17,797 nt of DNA from Conexibacter sp. (GTDB lineage: Bacteria; Actinomycetota; Thermoleophilia; Solirubrobacterales; Solirubrobacteraceae), in contig JAOPZP010000125.1 in NCBI GenBank assembly GCA_025964055.1, positions 1 to 17,797 on the forward strand. The letters are read 5' to 3'. Under the pieces are notes generated by a model. That model did not search any database and was not told where the DNA came from. It saw nothing but the letters and a program-made list of their open reading frames with translations. Below, one piece after another: positions 1-6,416 of this stretch; position 1 is the first letter of the stretch, and the number at the start of each line of letters is the position of its first letter. The position numbers and the translations under genes were made by a program.

Positions 1-1273
1 GCCACAGCGAGTCGAGCACCGCGCCGAAGACGTCGTTCTGGCGCTGGTTGTAGGCGTCGTTGCCGATGCGCACCGGGCGGGCGCCCTCGTAGCCGGTGAG
101 GTGGTCGAGCGTCTCCTCCTCGAGCACCCGCTCGCCGCCGATCCCGTACATGATCTGCAGCGCGCCGTCCTCGTTGCGGCCCAGGTCGGCGACGAACTGG
201 ATGAAGTCGTCGGCCTCCCAGTTCAGCCCGAGGCTGTGCAGGCCCGACAGGGTGAAGGTGGCGTCCCTCATCCAGGTGAACCGGTAGTCCCAGTTTCGCT
301 CACCGCCCGGCGTCTCGGGCAGCGAGGTGGTCGGCGCGGCGACCAGCGCGCCGGTCGGCGCGTAGGTCAGGCCCTTCAGGGTCAGCGCGCTGCGCTCGAG
401 GTGGTTGCGCCAGCGGTGGTCGGGGAAGTCGGCGTCGGCCAGCCAGCCGCGCCAGTACTCGCTGGTGACGTCCAGCGCGGCGGTGGCGGCCTCGGCGGTG
501 CGCGGCCCGTCGAGCAGGCGCGACCACGACAGGGCGCAGAAGCGCGTCTCGCCGCGCTCGATGCGGTGGCGGGCGCGGACGCAGCCGCCCTCGATGCCGA
601 GGTTCAGGTCCGACATCAGCCGCATGGTGCGCGTGCCGTCGGTGGCGTCCAGCGCGTGGGAGTCGTTCGGCACGCTCGTCCACGTCGCGGGGACGCGGCC
701 GTATTCGAACATCGGCTCGCAGAGCAGCTCGATCTGCGCCTGGCCGTGGATGCAGGTGATCGTGCGCACGAGGACGTGGTGGGCCTCGTAGTCGGTGGGC
801 GGGCGCGTGTGGGCGGTGGTCGAGCCCTGCGTGCGCTCGCGCCACGGCCCGATGACCAGCGCGTCGCGGACGACGACCCAGCCGGTCGGCGTCATCCACG
901 TCGTCTCCAGGATCATCGTCCCGGGCTCGTAGCGGCGGCCGGCCGGGACGCCCATCGTGCTCGGGCCCAGGCGGAAGCCGCCGGCCGAGCGGTCGAGGAT
1001 CGCGCCGAAGACGCTCGGGGAGTCGAAGCGCGGCGGGCAGAGCCACTCGATCGTGCCGTCGGGGGCGATCAGCGCGCCGGTGTGGCAGTCGCTCAGGAAC
1101 CCGTAGTCGGCGATCGGCGGGAACGCCGAGCGGACCGGGGTGCGCTCGACGAACGGCGTGGTGTCGCGGACCTCGACGGCCCCGGGGTCCATCGCGCCCG
1201 CGCGGGGCGGGTGCCCGTCGAGCGCCTTCTCGGGCGTCGCGGGGGAGGTGGCGAGGTCGATGTTGGGATCCAT
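1..1273 (-). CDS. GH15 family glucoamylase/trehalase-like glycosidase (3' end outside window)
   Basis: Likely hydrolyses terminal alpha-glucosidic bonds of starch oligosaccharides or trehalose, releasing glucose. 424 codons are present and the frame is open at the left edge; bacterial members usually have about 600-660 residues, so roughly the last third is missing. The GH15 N-terminal signature ADYGFLSDCHTGALI lies near residues 55-69, the family motif NWDYRFTWMRDA is at 327-338, and GNDAYNQRQNDVFG is near 404-417. No signal peptide is seen, so it is probably cytoplasmic. About 50 residues precede the conserved domain; an internal ATG at codon 27 is an alternative start. The chosen ATG has a GAGAGAG stretch about 6 nt upstream. 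It is divergent from the MMPL gene. Family assignment is firm; glucoamylase versus trehalase cannot be decided here. Confidence 0.9.
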   Translation of the reverse strand, partial: MDPNIDLATSPATPEKALDGHPPRAGAMDPGAVEVRDTTPFVERTPVRSAFPPIADYGFLSDCHTGALIAPDGTIEWLCPPRFDSPSVFGAILDRSAGGFRLGPSTMGVPAGRRYEPGTMILETTWMTPTGWVVVRDALVIGPWRERTQGSTTAHTRPPTDYEAHHVLVRTITCIHGQAQIELLCEPMFEYGRVPATWTSVPNDSHALDATDGTRTMRLMSDLNLGIEGGCVRARHRIERGETRFCALSWSRLLDGPRTAEAATAALDVTSEYWRGWLADADFPDHRWRNHLERSALTLKGLTYAPTGALVAAPTTSLPETPGGERNWDYRFTWMRDATFTLSGLHSLGLNWEADDFIQFVADLGRNEDGALQIMYGIGGERVLEEETLDHLTGYEGARPVRIGNDAYNQRQNDVFGAVLDSLW

Positions 1274-1303
1274 GGGGGCTCTCTCGAAGTGATCGGCCGC
1301 GGA

Positions 1304-1314
1304 GGGGTGACCCC
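1304..1314. promoter_or_regulatory. Short palindrome GGGGTGACCCC in the divergent intergenic region
   Basis: A perfect 5-bp inverted repeat around a single G lies about 30 nt upstream of the GH15 start. It could be part of an operator, but palindromes this short are common in DNA of this composition. A TACTGT hexamer read on the minus strand (1341-1346) is a weak -10 candidate for the GH15 gene; no convincing -35 accompanies it. Confidence 0.2.
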
Positions 1315-1400
1315 GCAGCCGACCGTCTCGGCAGCCGCCCACAGTAGCGGCGGCGTGACGCTTTGCGAGGGCGGGACCCTGCGCATCGGCCTGACCCCAC

Positions 1401-1440
1401 GAACCCCTAAGGGTGGGGATTGCCCCACTGCGGAACCCCT
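1401..1440. promoter_or_regulatory. Operator-like element: palindrome flanked by direct repeats upstream of the MMPL gene
   Basis: GTGGGG (1413-1418), loop ATTG, CCCCAC (1423-1428) is a perfect 6-bp inverted repeat. It is flanked at equal distance by two copies of GAACCCCT (1401-1408 and 1433-1440), whose starts are 32 nt apart, about three helical turns. The symmetry suggests a protein-binding site or 5'-leader structure for the transporter gene. No regulator gene lies next to it. It argues against using the TTG at 1420, inside the palindrome, as the start. Confidence 0.35.
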
Positions 1441-1485
1441 GGGAGCCGCATGGCCGCGCGGACGCGTCGCGTCCAAGCTGCGCGC

Positions 1486-3771
1486 ATGACCCCTCCTTCC
1501 CCCTCCTTCGCGTCGCGATCCCTGGCGGCGCGCATCGGCCGCTGGAGCACGCGGCACCGCGGCAAGGCCATCGCCGGATGGCTCGCGTTCGTCCTGATCG
1601 CCGTCGCCGTGGGCACGGCGGTGGGCAGCGTCCATCCGTCGAGCGACGACAGCAACCACGGCGACTCCGCCAAGGCCGACAAGATCGTCTCGGCCGCCTA
1701 CCCCGATCGCGCGTCGGAGACCGTGCTGGTCCAGTCGCTCGATGGCGGTCCTGGCGCCAAGACGCCGGAGTTCCGGCGGGCCGTGGCCGACGTCGCCGCC
1801 GGCGTGTCACGCCAGCCCGGCGTCACCGAGGTCGTCTCGCCCTACGCCAAGGGCCACGCGGGGCAGCTGTCGAAGGACGGCCGCTCGGCGCTCGTCTCGT
1901 TCAAGATCCAGGGCGACGCGACGCTCGCCGAGCAGCGTGTCACGGCCGTCGAGACCGCGGTGGCGGCCGCCGGCGCCCGCCACCCGGCGGTGTTCGTCGG
2001 CCAGTTCGGCGACGCGAGCGCGAGCAAGGCGCTGTCGAAGTCCTTCGGCGACGACTTCAAGCAGGCCGGCCTGCTGTCGGTCCCGGTCACCCTGCTCATC
2101 CTGGTCATCACCTTCGGCGCGCTCATCACCGCCGGCGTCCCGCTGCTGCTCGGCCTCACCGCCGTCATCGGCACGATCGGCCTGCTGGGCCCGATCAGCC
2201 ACGTCTTCGCGCTGGACGAGTTCATCAACGAGATCGTGCTGCTCGTCGGGCTGGCGGTCGGCGTCGACTACTCGCTCTTCTACCTGCGCCGCGAGCGCGA
2301 GGAGAAGGCGCGCGGCGCGAGCTCCAAGGACGCCGTGGCGATCGCCGCCGCGACCTCGGGCCGCGCGGTGCTCATCTCCGGCGTGACCGTGATGTTCGCC
2401 ATGGCGGGCATGATCTTCGCCGGCGACTCGACGTTCACCGCCCTGGGCATCGGCGCGATCCTGGTCGTCGCTGTCGCGATGGTCGGCTCGGTCACGGTGA
2501 TCCCGGCGCTCCTGTCGGGCTCGGGCAGGTGGCTGGAGCGCGGCAAGGTGCCGTTCCTGGGCAAGCGCATGGCCGCCGCCCGCACGCGCGACCTCGACTC
2601 CGGCGGGCGCGTGTGGAACGCGGTGCTGGACCGCGTGCTGCGCCGTCCGGTGATCGCGGTGGTGCTCGCCGGCGGCGTCCTGCTGGCGCTGGCCTCGCCG
2701 GTGCTGCACATGCACACCGCCGACAGCGGCACCGACGCGCTGCCGCGCGACCTGGCGGTCATGAAGGTCTATGACCGGATGCAGACGGCGTTCCCCGGGG
2801 GCGAGATCCCCGCCGACGTGGTCATCAAGGCCAAGGACGTGACGTCGCCGCGCATCAGCGCCGCGGTCAGGCGCCTGGAGGCCGACGCCATCGCCACCGG
2901 CAAGGTCAAGCAGCCCGTCGACACGTCGATCTCGGCCGACCGGCACGTGCTGACCGTCAGCCTGCCGATCGTCGGCACGGGCACCGACGCGGCGTCCAAC
3001 TCGGCGCTGGCGGTGCTGCGCTCCGACGTGGTGCCGAAGTTCTCGCAGCGCGCCGGGACCCCGGCCTACGTGACCGGCATGACCGCGGGCTCCAAGGACT
3101 TCAACGACCTCATGAAGGCCCGCTGGCCGATCGTGTTCGGGTTCGTGCTGAGCCTGGCGTTCCTGCTGCTGCTGCTCACGTTCCGCTCGATCGTGATCCC
3201 GCTGAAGGCCATCGTGTTGAACCTGCTGTCGGTCGGCGCCGCCTACGGCGTGCTGACGTGGGTCTTCCAGGACGGCCACGGCGAGTCGCTGCTCGGCTTC
3301 ACGTCCACGGGGTCGGTCACCAGCTGGCTGCCGATGTTCCTGTTCGTGATCCTGTTCGGGCTGTCGATGGACTACCACGTGTTCATCCTCAGCCGGATCC
3401 GGGAGGCGTTCGACCGCGGGATGAGCACCGAGGACGCGGTCGCCCACGGCATCCGCACGACCGCCTCGACGGTGACCAGCGCGGCGATCGTGATGGTCGC
3501 GGTGTTCGCCATCTTCGCGACGCTCAGCTACCTGGACTTCAAGATGATGGGCGTGGGGCTGGCGACCGCCATCCTCATCGACGCGACGATCGTCCGCGCC
3601 GTGCTCCTGCCCGCCACGATGAAGCTCCTGGGCGACTGGAACTGGTACCTGCCGCGGTGGCTGGAGTGGCTGCCGGCGCTCGGGCACGGCGAGGGCGGCG
3701 CGACGCCGGCCACCGACGCCGAGGTGCCGGCCGACCAGCGCGACCGCGACCGCGAGCTGGTCGGCGTGTAG
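1486..3771 (+). CDS. MMPL/RND family transporter
   Basis: A 761-residue inner-membrane exporter, the usual size for actinobacterial MMPL proteins, which use proton-motive force to export lipids, pigments or hydrophobic compounds. It has two similar halves: one TM helix (about 25-50), a large extracytoplasmic loop, then a block of five helices; the second half repeats this from about residue 385. Each half carries the family Asp-Tyr pair implicated in proton relay: D261-Y262 in GVDYSLF and D629-Y630 in SMDYHVF. The C-terminal tail (from about 725) is hydrophilic and acidic. The ATG at 1486 begins a typical N-terminus; an in-frame ATG at 1450 with GGGAG 4 nt upstream is an equally possible start (773 residues). 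It is monocistronic, since a strong stem-loop follows. The substrate cannot be inferred. Confidence 0.92.
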   Translation: MTPPSPSFASRSLAARIGRWSTRHRGKAIAGWLAFVLIAVAVGTAVGSVHPSSDDSNHGDSAKADKIVSAAYPDRASETVLVQSLDGGPGAKTPEFRRAVADVAAGVSRQPGVTEVVSPYAKGHAGQLSKDGRSALVSFKIQGDATLAEQRVTAVETAVAAAGARHPAVFVGQFGDASASKALSKSFGDDFKQAGLLSVPVTLLILVITFGALITAGVPLLLGLTAVIGTIGLLGPISHVFALDEFINEIVLLVGLAVGVDYSLFYLRREREEKARGASSKDAVAIAAATSGRAVLISGVTVMFAMAGMIFAGDSTFTALGIGAILVVAVAMVGSVTVIPALLSGSGRWLERGKVPFLGKRMAAARTRDLDSGGRVWNAVLDRVLRRPVIAVVLAGGVLLALASPVLHMHTADSGTDALPRDLAVMKVYDRMQTAFPGGEIPADVVIKAKDVTSPRISAAVRRLEADAIATGKVKQPVDTSISADRHVLTVSLPIVGTGTDAASNSALAVLRSDVVPKFSQRAGTPAYVTGMTAGSKDFNDLMKARWPIVFGFVLSLAFLLLLLTFRSIVIPLKAIVLNLLSVGAAYGVLTWVFQDGHGESLLGFTSTGSVTSWLPMFLFVILFGLSMDYHVFILSRIREAFDRGMSTEDAVAHGIRTTASTVTSAAIVMVAVFAIFATLSYLDFKMMGVGLATAILIDATIVRAVLLPATMKLLGDWNWYLPRWLEWLPALGHGEGGATPATDAEVPADQRDRDRELVGV

Positions 3772-3808
3772 CGCCTGCGCCTGCGCCGGCCGATCGCCGA
3801 GGGACCAC

Positions 3809-3841
3809 GTCGCCGCCGACCGGGAACCGGCCGGCGGCGAC
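3809..3841 (+). terminator. Strong stem-loop downstream of the MMPL gene
   Basis: Arms 3809-3823 and 3827-3841 pair over 15 positions with one A-C mismatch around a GAA loop, 37 nt after the stop codon. There is no T-tract, so it may be a GC-type terminator or an mRNA 3'-end stabiliser. Confidence 0.6.
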
Positions 3842-3930
3842 GGTCGTCGTGGATCCTGGTCGTTTGCCGGGGCGAACCGCACAGAGGTGCTCTACGGTCG
3901 GTCGTCCTGCCTTCGAGCCGTGGAGTCACG

Positions 3931-4194
3931 ATGCGTCGTCGCCACACCATCCTGCTCGCCCTGTCGGCCTGCGCCGCGGTGGCCGTCCCGTCGGCCGCCC
4001 AGAGCGCCGCGCCGGCCTCCAAGAAGTGCGATCCCAACTACCGCGGCCGCTGCCTGAAGCCGAACGTCAGCGACTACGACTGCGCGGGCGGCAGCGGCAA
4101 CGGGCCGTACTTCGTCGCGGGCCCGTTCCGCTCGGTCGGCAACGACCACTACCGCCTCGACGCCGACCACGACGGCATCGCCTGCGAGCGCTAG
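3931..4194 (+). CDS. Small secreted Excalibur-like calcium-binding protein
   Basis: An 87-residue precursor. The N-terminus is basic (MRRRH) then hydrophobic, with probable signal peptidase I cleavage near residues 23-26. LSAC at 11-14 also matches a lipobox, but the hydrophobic stretch continues past it, so a lipoprotein is less likely. The mature part has four cysteines (C33, C41, C51, C85), enough for two disulfides. It ends in DADHDGIACE, the DxDxDG loop (D77, D79, D81, G82) followed by CE that is typical of Excalibur-type domains on surface proteins and nuclease-like proteins. GGAG lies 5 nt before the ATG. It stands alone between stem-loops. The role is unknown; extracytoplasmic Ca binding is inferred from the motif. 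Confidence 0.8.
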   Translation: MRRRHTILLALSACAAVAVPSAAQSAAPASKKCDPNYRGRCLKPNVSDYDCAGGSGNGPYFVAGPFRSVGNDHYRLDADHDGIACER

Positions 4195-4224
4195 GGGAAC
4201 ACTGGCCCAGAGGGCCAGGTTCCC
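4195..4224 (+). terminator. Stem-loop terminator immediately after the Excalibur-like gene
   Basis: GGGAAC, one bulged A, CTGGCCC, loop AGA, GGGCCAG, GTTCCC: 13 base pairs, beginning at the first base after the stop codon. Only TT follows, so termination would be of the GC-hairpin kind. Confidence 0.75.
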
Positions 4225-4226
4225 TT

Positions 4227-4256
4227 GCGGGTGTTCGCGCAGGGGGCGAAACCCGC
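4227..4256 (-). terminator. Second stem-loop between convergent genes, probably terminating the soxR operon
   Basis: GCGGGT, one bulged G, TTCGC, a 7-nt loop, then GCGAAACCCGC: 11 pairs. A smaller hairpin, GGTCC-AGTAG-GGACC, follows at 4257-4271. Both lie just beyond the stop of the minus-strand gene ending at 4279, so they can serve transcripts arriving from the right, while the preceding hairpin serves those from the left. Confidence 0.6.
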
Positions 4257-4278
4257 GGTCCAGTAGGGACCCGGGCTC

Positions 4279-4530
4279 CTAGCGCCCGGCGAAGCCCTCG
4301 TCGTCGCGGTGGCGCTGGACGCCCTCGCCGGTGAGGGCCCAGGTGCCGTCGGCGAGCTGCTCGACCAGCCCCTCCTCCAGGAGCGAGTGCAGGTTCAGCG
4401 GCGTGCGCATGTCGTCGCGGCCGCGGCCGATCGCGACGTCGATGGCGGCGATCGCCACGCCCGCGCCCGGGGCGCCGCCCGACAGGTCCCACAGGGCGGT
4501 CGAGACGTGGGCGAGGTCGCGCCGGCTCAT
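4279..4530 (-). CDS. Small winged-helix-like hypothetical protein, translationally coupled to soxR
   Basis: An 83-residue protein of unknown function. Its ATG overlaps the soxR stop (ATGA at 4530-4527), so it is probably translated by the same ribosomes. Residues about 45-75 (LHSLLEEGLVEQ, then GTWALTGEG) look like the recognition helix and wing of a winged helix-turn-helix domain. The N-terminal half is Ala/Gly-rich and helical. No membrane segment or cysteine is present, so it has no obvious redox sensor of its own. It could be a DNA-binding partner of SoxR or simply a co-expressed protein. The start is fixed by the overlap; a longer reading inside soxR lacks support. Confidence is good that it is a gene, low for function. 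Confidence 0.65.
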   Translation of the reverse strand: MSRRDLAHVSTALWDLSGGAPGAGVAIAAIDVAIGRGRDDMRTPLNLHSLLEEGLVEQLADGTWALTGEGVQRHRDDEGFAGR

Positions 4531-5003
4531 CCGCCGATGCTCGCAGGTCCGGCCGGGACCGGCGGGCGGTCGCCGACCCAGTAGCGCGGGCCGGGCCCGA
4601 GGCGGCCGGCGCGGTCGTCGGGGTTGGTCAGCCGGCAGCGCTCCAGCGACAGGCAGCCGCACCCGATGCACTCGGTCAGCCCGGCCCGCAGGCGCTCGAG
4701 CTCGGCGATGCGGTCGTCGATCCGCGCCGTCCAGGTGCTCGACAGCGCCGACCAGTCGCCGCGGGTGGGCGCGCGGTCGGGCGGCAGCTTGGCCAGCTCG
4801 ATGCCGATCTCCTCCAGCGTCAGCCCGACGCGCTGGGCGAAGACGATGAACGCGATGCGCCGCAGCACCGGTCGCGGGTAGCGCCGGTGGCCGGAGCCGG
4901 CCCGCACCGACGTGATCAGGCCGCGCTCCTCGTAGTAGCGCAGCGCGGAGGCCGCGACGCCGCTGCGCGTCGCCGTCTCGCCGATGGTCAGCAGGGTGGA
5001 CAC
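4527..5003 (-). CDS. soxR: Redox-sensitive transcriptional regulator SoxR
   Basis: A MerR-family dimeric regulator whose [2Fe-2S] cluster is oxidised by redox-cycling compounds, switching on target promoters. With the GTG start it has 158 residues, the normal family size. The winged HTH covers about residues 5-70 (IGETATRSGV, LRYYEERGLI, RRY), a dimerisation helix about 80-110, and the cluster ligands are C112, C115, C117 and C123 in CIGCGCLSLERC, the exact SoxR C-x2-C-x-C-x5-C pattern. An upstream ATG at 5090 would extend through the SoxR box and into the neighbouring gene, so I reject it. The box at 5034-5051 implies autoregulation. In actinobacteria SoxR usually controls a few oxidoreductase or exporter genes directly rather than through SoxS. 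Confidence 0.93.
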   Translation of the reverse strand: MSTLLTIGETATRSGVAASALRYYEERGLITSVRAGSGHRRYPRPVLRRIAFIVFAQRVGLTLEEIGIELAKLPPDRAPTRGDWSALSSTWTARIDDRIAELERLRAGLTECIGCGCLSLERCRLTNPDDRAGRLGPGPRYWVGDRPPVPAGPASIGG

Positions 5004-5033
5004 GCCGGGCAGCACAGCACGCGGGCGAGTGAA

Positions 5034-5051
5034 CTTCAAGTGCGCTTGAGG
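5034..5051 (-). promoter_or_regulatory. SoxR box upstream of soxR
   Basis: On the minus strand this reads CCTCAAG-CGCA-CTTGAAG. The E. coli soxS box, from memory, is CCTCAAG-TTAA-CTTGAGG, so the 7-4-7 layout is the same and only one half-site base differs. It lies 30 nt upstream of the GTG start and 7 nt beyond the stop of the phosphatase gene. I see no good -35/-10 hexamers around it. Direct SoxR control of its own operon is inferred. Confidence 0.8.
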
Positions 5052-5058
5052 GGCCGCG

Positions 5059-5619
5059 CTAGGTGTTCCACGCCAGCAACGCCCGCACATCCCGCTCGAA
5101 CCCCAACCGGCTGATGGCGCCCGTCTCCAACACCAGGCGACCCCCCAGCTGCGGTGGCTGCTCGAGCCAGCGGGCGGCGAGGACGCGCAGCACGTGGCCG
5201 TGGGCCACGACGGCGACGTCGCCGTCGGACCCGAGCGCCTCCTCGATGACGCGGTCGACGCGGGCGGCGACGTCGGAGGCCGCCTCGCCGTTGGGGACGC
5301 CGTCGTCCCAGAGGTACCAGCCCGGCCGGTCCTTGCGGATGTCGGCGGTCGTGATGCCCTCGTAGTCGCCGTAGTCCCACTCGAGCAGGTCGTCGCGGAA
5401 CTGGGCGTGCTCGCCGAGGCCGGCCAGCTCGGCGGTCTCCCGCGCGCGACTCAAGGGGCTGACGAGCACCGCGGCGAAGGCATGCCCGGCGACGCGGTCG
5501 CGCACCTTCGCGGCGGCGGCGCGGCCCTCGTCGGTCAGCGGGATGTCGGTGCGGCCGGTGTGCCGGTGGGCCTTGGACCACTCGGTCTCGGCGTGGCGGA
5601 TCAGCCAGAGCTCGTTCAT
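5059..5619 (-). CDS. Histidine phosphatase superfamily protein, possibly a sugar-bisphosphatase
   Basis: A 186-residue phosphoglycerate-mutase-like phosphatase acting through a phospho-histidine. Catalytic core: R8-H9 in RHAETEW, R58/R60 in SPLSRARET, E80 in LLEWDYGDYEG and H140 in VAHGHVLR. EWDYGDYEG, WYLWDDGVPNGE and AHGHVLR resemble yeast Shb17 sedoheptulose-1,7-bisphosphatase as I recall it, rather than cofactor-dependent glycolytic mutase. Its ATG overlaps the pgl stop (ATGA), and it is the last gene of the pentose-phosphate cluster, which fits a phosphatase for a pathway intermediate. Alternatives are a generic sugar-phosphate phosphatase or an alpha-ribazole-type phosphatase. The fold is certain, the substrate is inferred. 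It is cytoplasmic, with no signal peptide. Confidence 0.9.
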   Translation of the reverse strand: MNELWLIRHAETEWSKAHRHTGRTDIPLTDEGRAAAAKVRDRVAGHAFAAVLVSPLSRARETAELAGLGEHAQFRDDLLEWDYGDYEGITTADIRKDRPGWYLWDDGVPNGEAASDVAARVDRVIEEALGSDGDVAVVAHGHVLRVLAARWLEQPPQLGGRLVLETGAISRLGFERDVRALLAWNT

Positions 5620-6284
5620 TGCGGCAGCGCGGCGTTGTCGGCCATGATCAGCAGCTTGGAGCGGTCGAGAAGCGACGCGGGCACCGACCGGTCCGGGCCC
5701 GCCATGACGCGCGCGAGCGCCTCGGACTTGCCCTCGCCGGTGACCAGCAGGACGATCCGGCGCGACGAGTTGAGCTTGGGCAGCGTGAGCGTGATGCGCT
5801 CCGGCGGCGGCTTGGGCGAGTCGGTGATGCCCACCGCGACGCCGTGGGCGTCCAGCAGCGGGTGGTTGGGGAACAGCGACGCGGTGTGGCCGTCGGGGCC
5901 CATGCCGAGGTGCGTGACGTCGAGCACCGTGTCGCCCAGCTCGCGGGAGTACTCCATCGCCCCTTCCGACGGCCCCAGCGTGGCGGGCATCGGGTGCCAC
6001 ACGGCGCCCCGCGCACGCAGCCGCTCCTTGACCTGGCCATGGTTGGACTGGGGGTCGTCGAACGGCACGCAGCGCTCGTCGCCGTACCAGAGGTGCACGC
6101 CGGTCCAGTCGTCCATCTGCGCGTCGAGCAGGTCGTAGCAGCGCATCGGCGTGGTACCGCCGGCCAGCGTCACGTGGGCGACCCCGCGCGCCTCGCGCGC
6201 CTCCCCGATCGCGGCGACCAGGTCACGCGCGGCGTGGCGGGCGAGCGTCTCGGCGTCGGGCTGGCGGATGAGCTGGACGGGCAT
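5616..6284 (-). CDS. pgl: 6-phosphogluconolactonase
   Basis: Hydrolyses 6-phosphogluconolactone to 6-phosphogluconate, step two of the oxidative pentose phosphate pathway, in the cytoplasm. 222 residues, slightly short for the DevB/Pgl family. Motifs: LAGGTTP (40-46), GDERCVPFDDPQSN (68-81) and LGMGPDGHTASLF (126-138) with the active-site His at 133. The ATG at 6284 has GGAGG 3-4 nt upstream; a longer in-frame ATG at 6383 gives an Arg/Pro-rich tail unlike the family. It is separated from opcA by 132 nt, the only sizeable gap from tal onward, so an internal promoter is possible: TAGCGT at 6358-6353 could be a -10, but no matching -35 is seen. Its stop overlaps the phosphatase start. Confidence 0.93.
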   Translation of the reverse strand: MPVQLIRQPDAETLARHAARDLVAAIGEAREARGVAHVTLAGGTTPMRCYDLLDAQMDDWTGVHLWYGDERCVPFDDPQSNHGQVKERLRARGAVWHPMPATLGPSEGAMEYSRELGDTVLDVTHLGMGPDGHTASLFPNHPLLDAHGVAVGITDSPKPPPERITLTLPKLNSSRRIVLLVTGEGKSEALARVMAGPDRSVPASLLDRSKLLIMADNAALPQ

Positions 6285-6394
6285 GGTCCTCCGAGGGGGC
6301 GGTTTCAGGGGGAAGCGTCGCCGATCACGGCGCGTCGTCGGATCGCAGCCGGACGCTACCCCACCGGCACCGCGGGCCTGCACGAACGTCGCCG

Positions 6395-6410
6395 GTCCGC
6401 CGGCGCGGAC
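6395..6410 (-). terminator. Small stem-loop just after opcA
   Basis: GTCCGC, 4-nt loop, GCGGAC: a perfect 6-bp stem starting 7 nt beyond the opcA stop and within the opcA-pgl gap. It may cause partial termination or mark an RNA-processing point. It is short and has no T-tract. Confidence 0.35.
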
Positions 6411-6416
6411 GGCCGC

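Noticed and set aside
1420..1485. TTG start of the MMPL gene at 1420
   Set aside because: It lies inside the palindrome and the added residues are not MMPL-like; 1486 or 1450 are better.
101..1489. 462-residue plus-strand ORF opposite the GH15 gene
   Set aside because: Arg/Ala/Gly-rich shadow of the real minus-strand gene in high-GC DNA; no domain recognised.
1807..3882. 691-residue minus-strand ORF opposite the MMPL gene
   Set aside because: His/Asp/Arg-rich antisense frame; the plus strand encodes a clear transporter.
5004..5090. Upstream ATG start for soxR
   Set aside because: It would add 29 residues unlike the family, cover the SoxR box and overlap the neighbouring gene.
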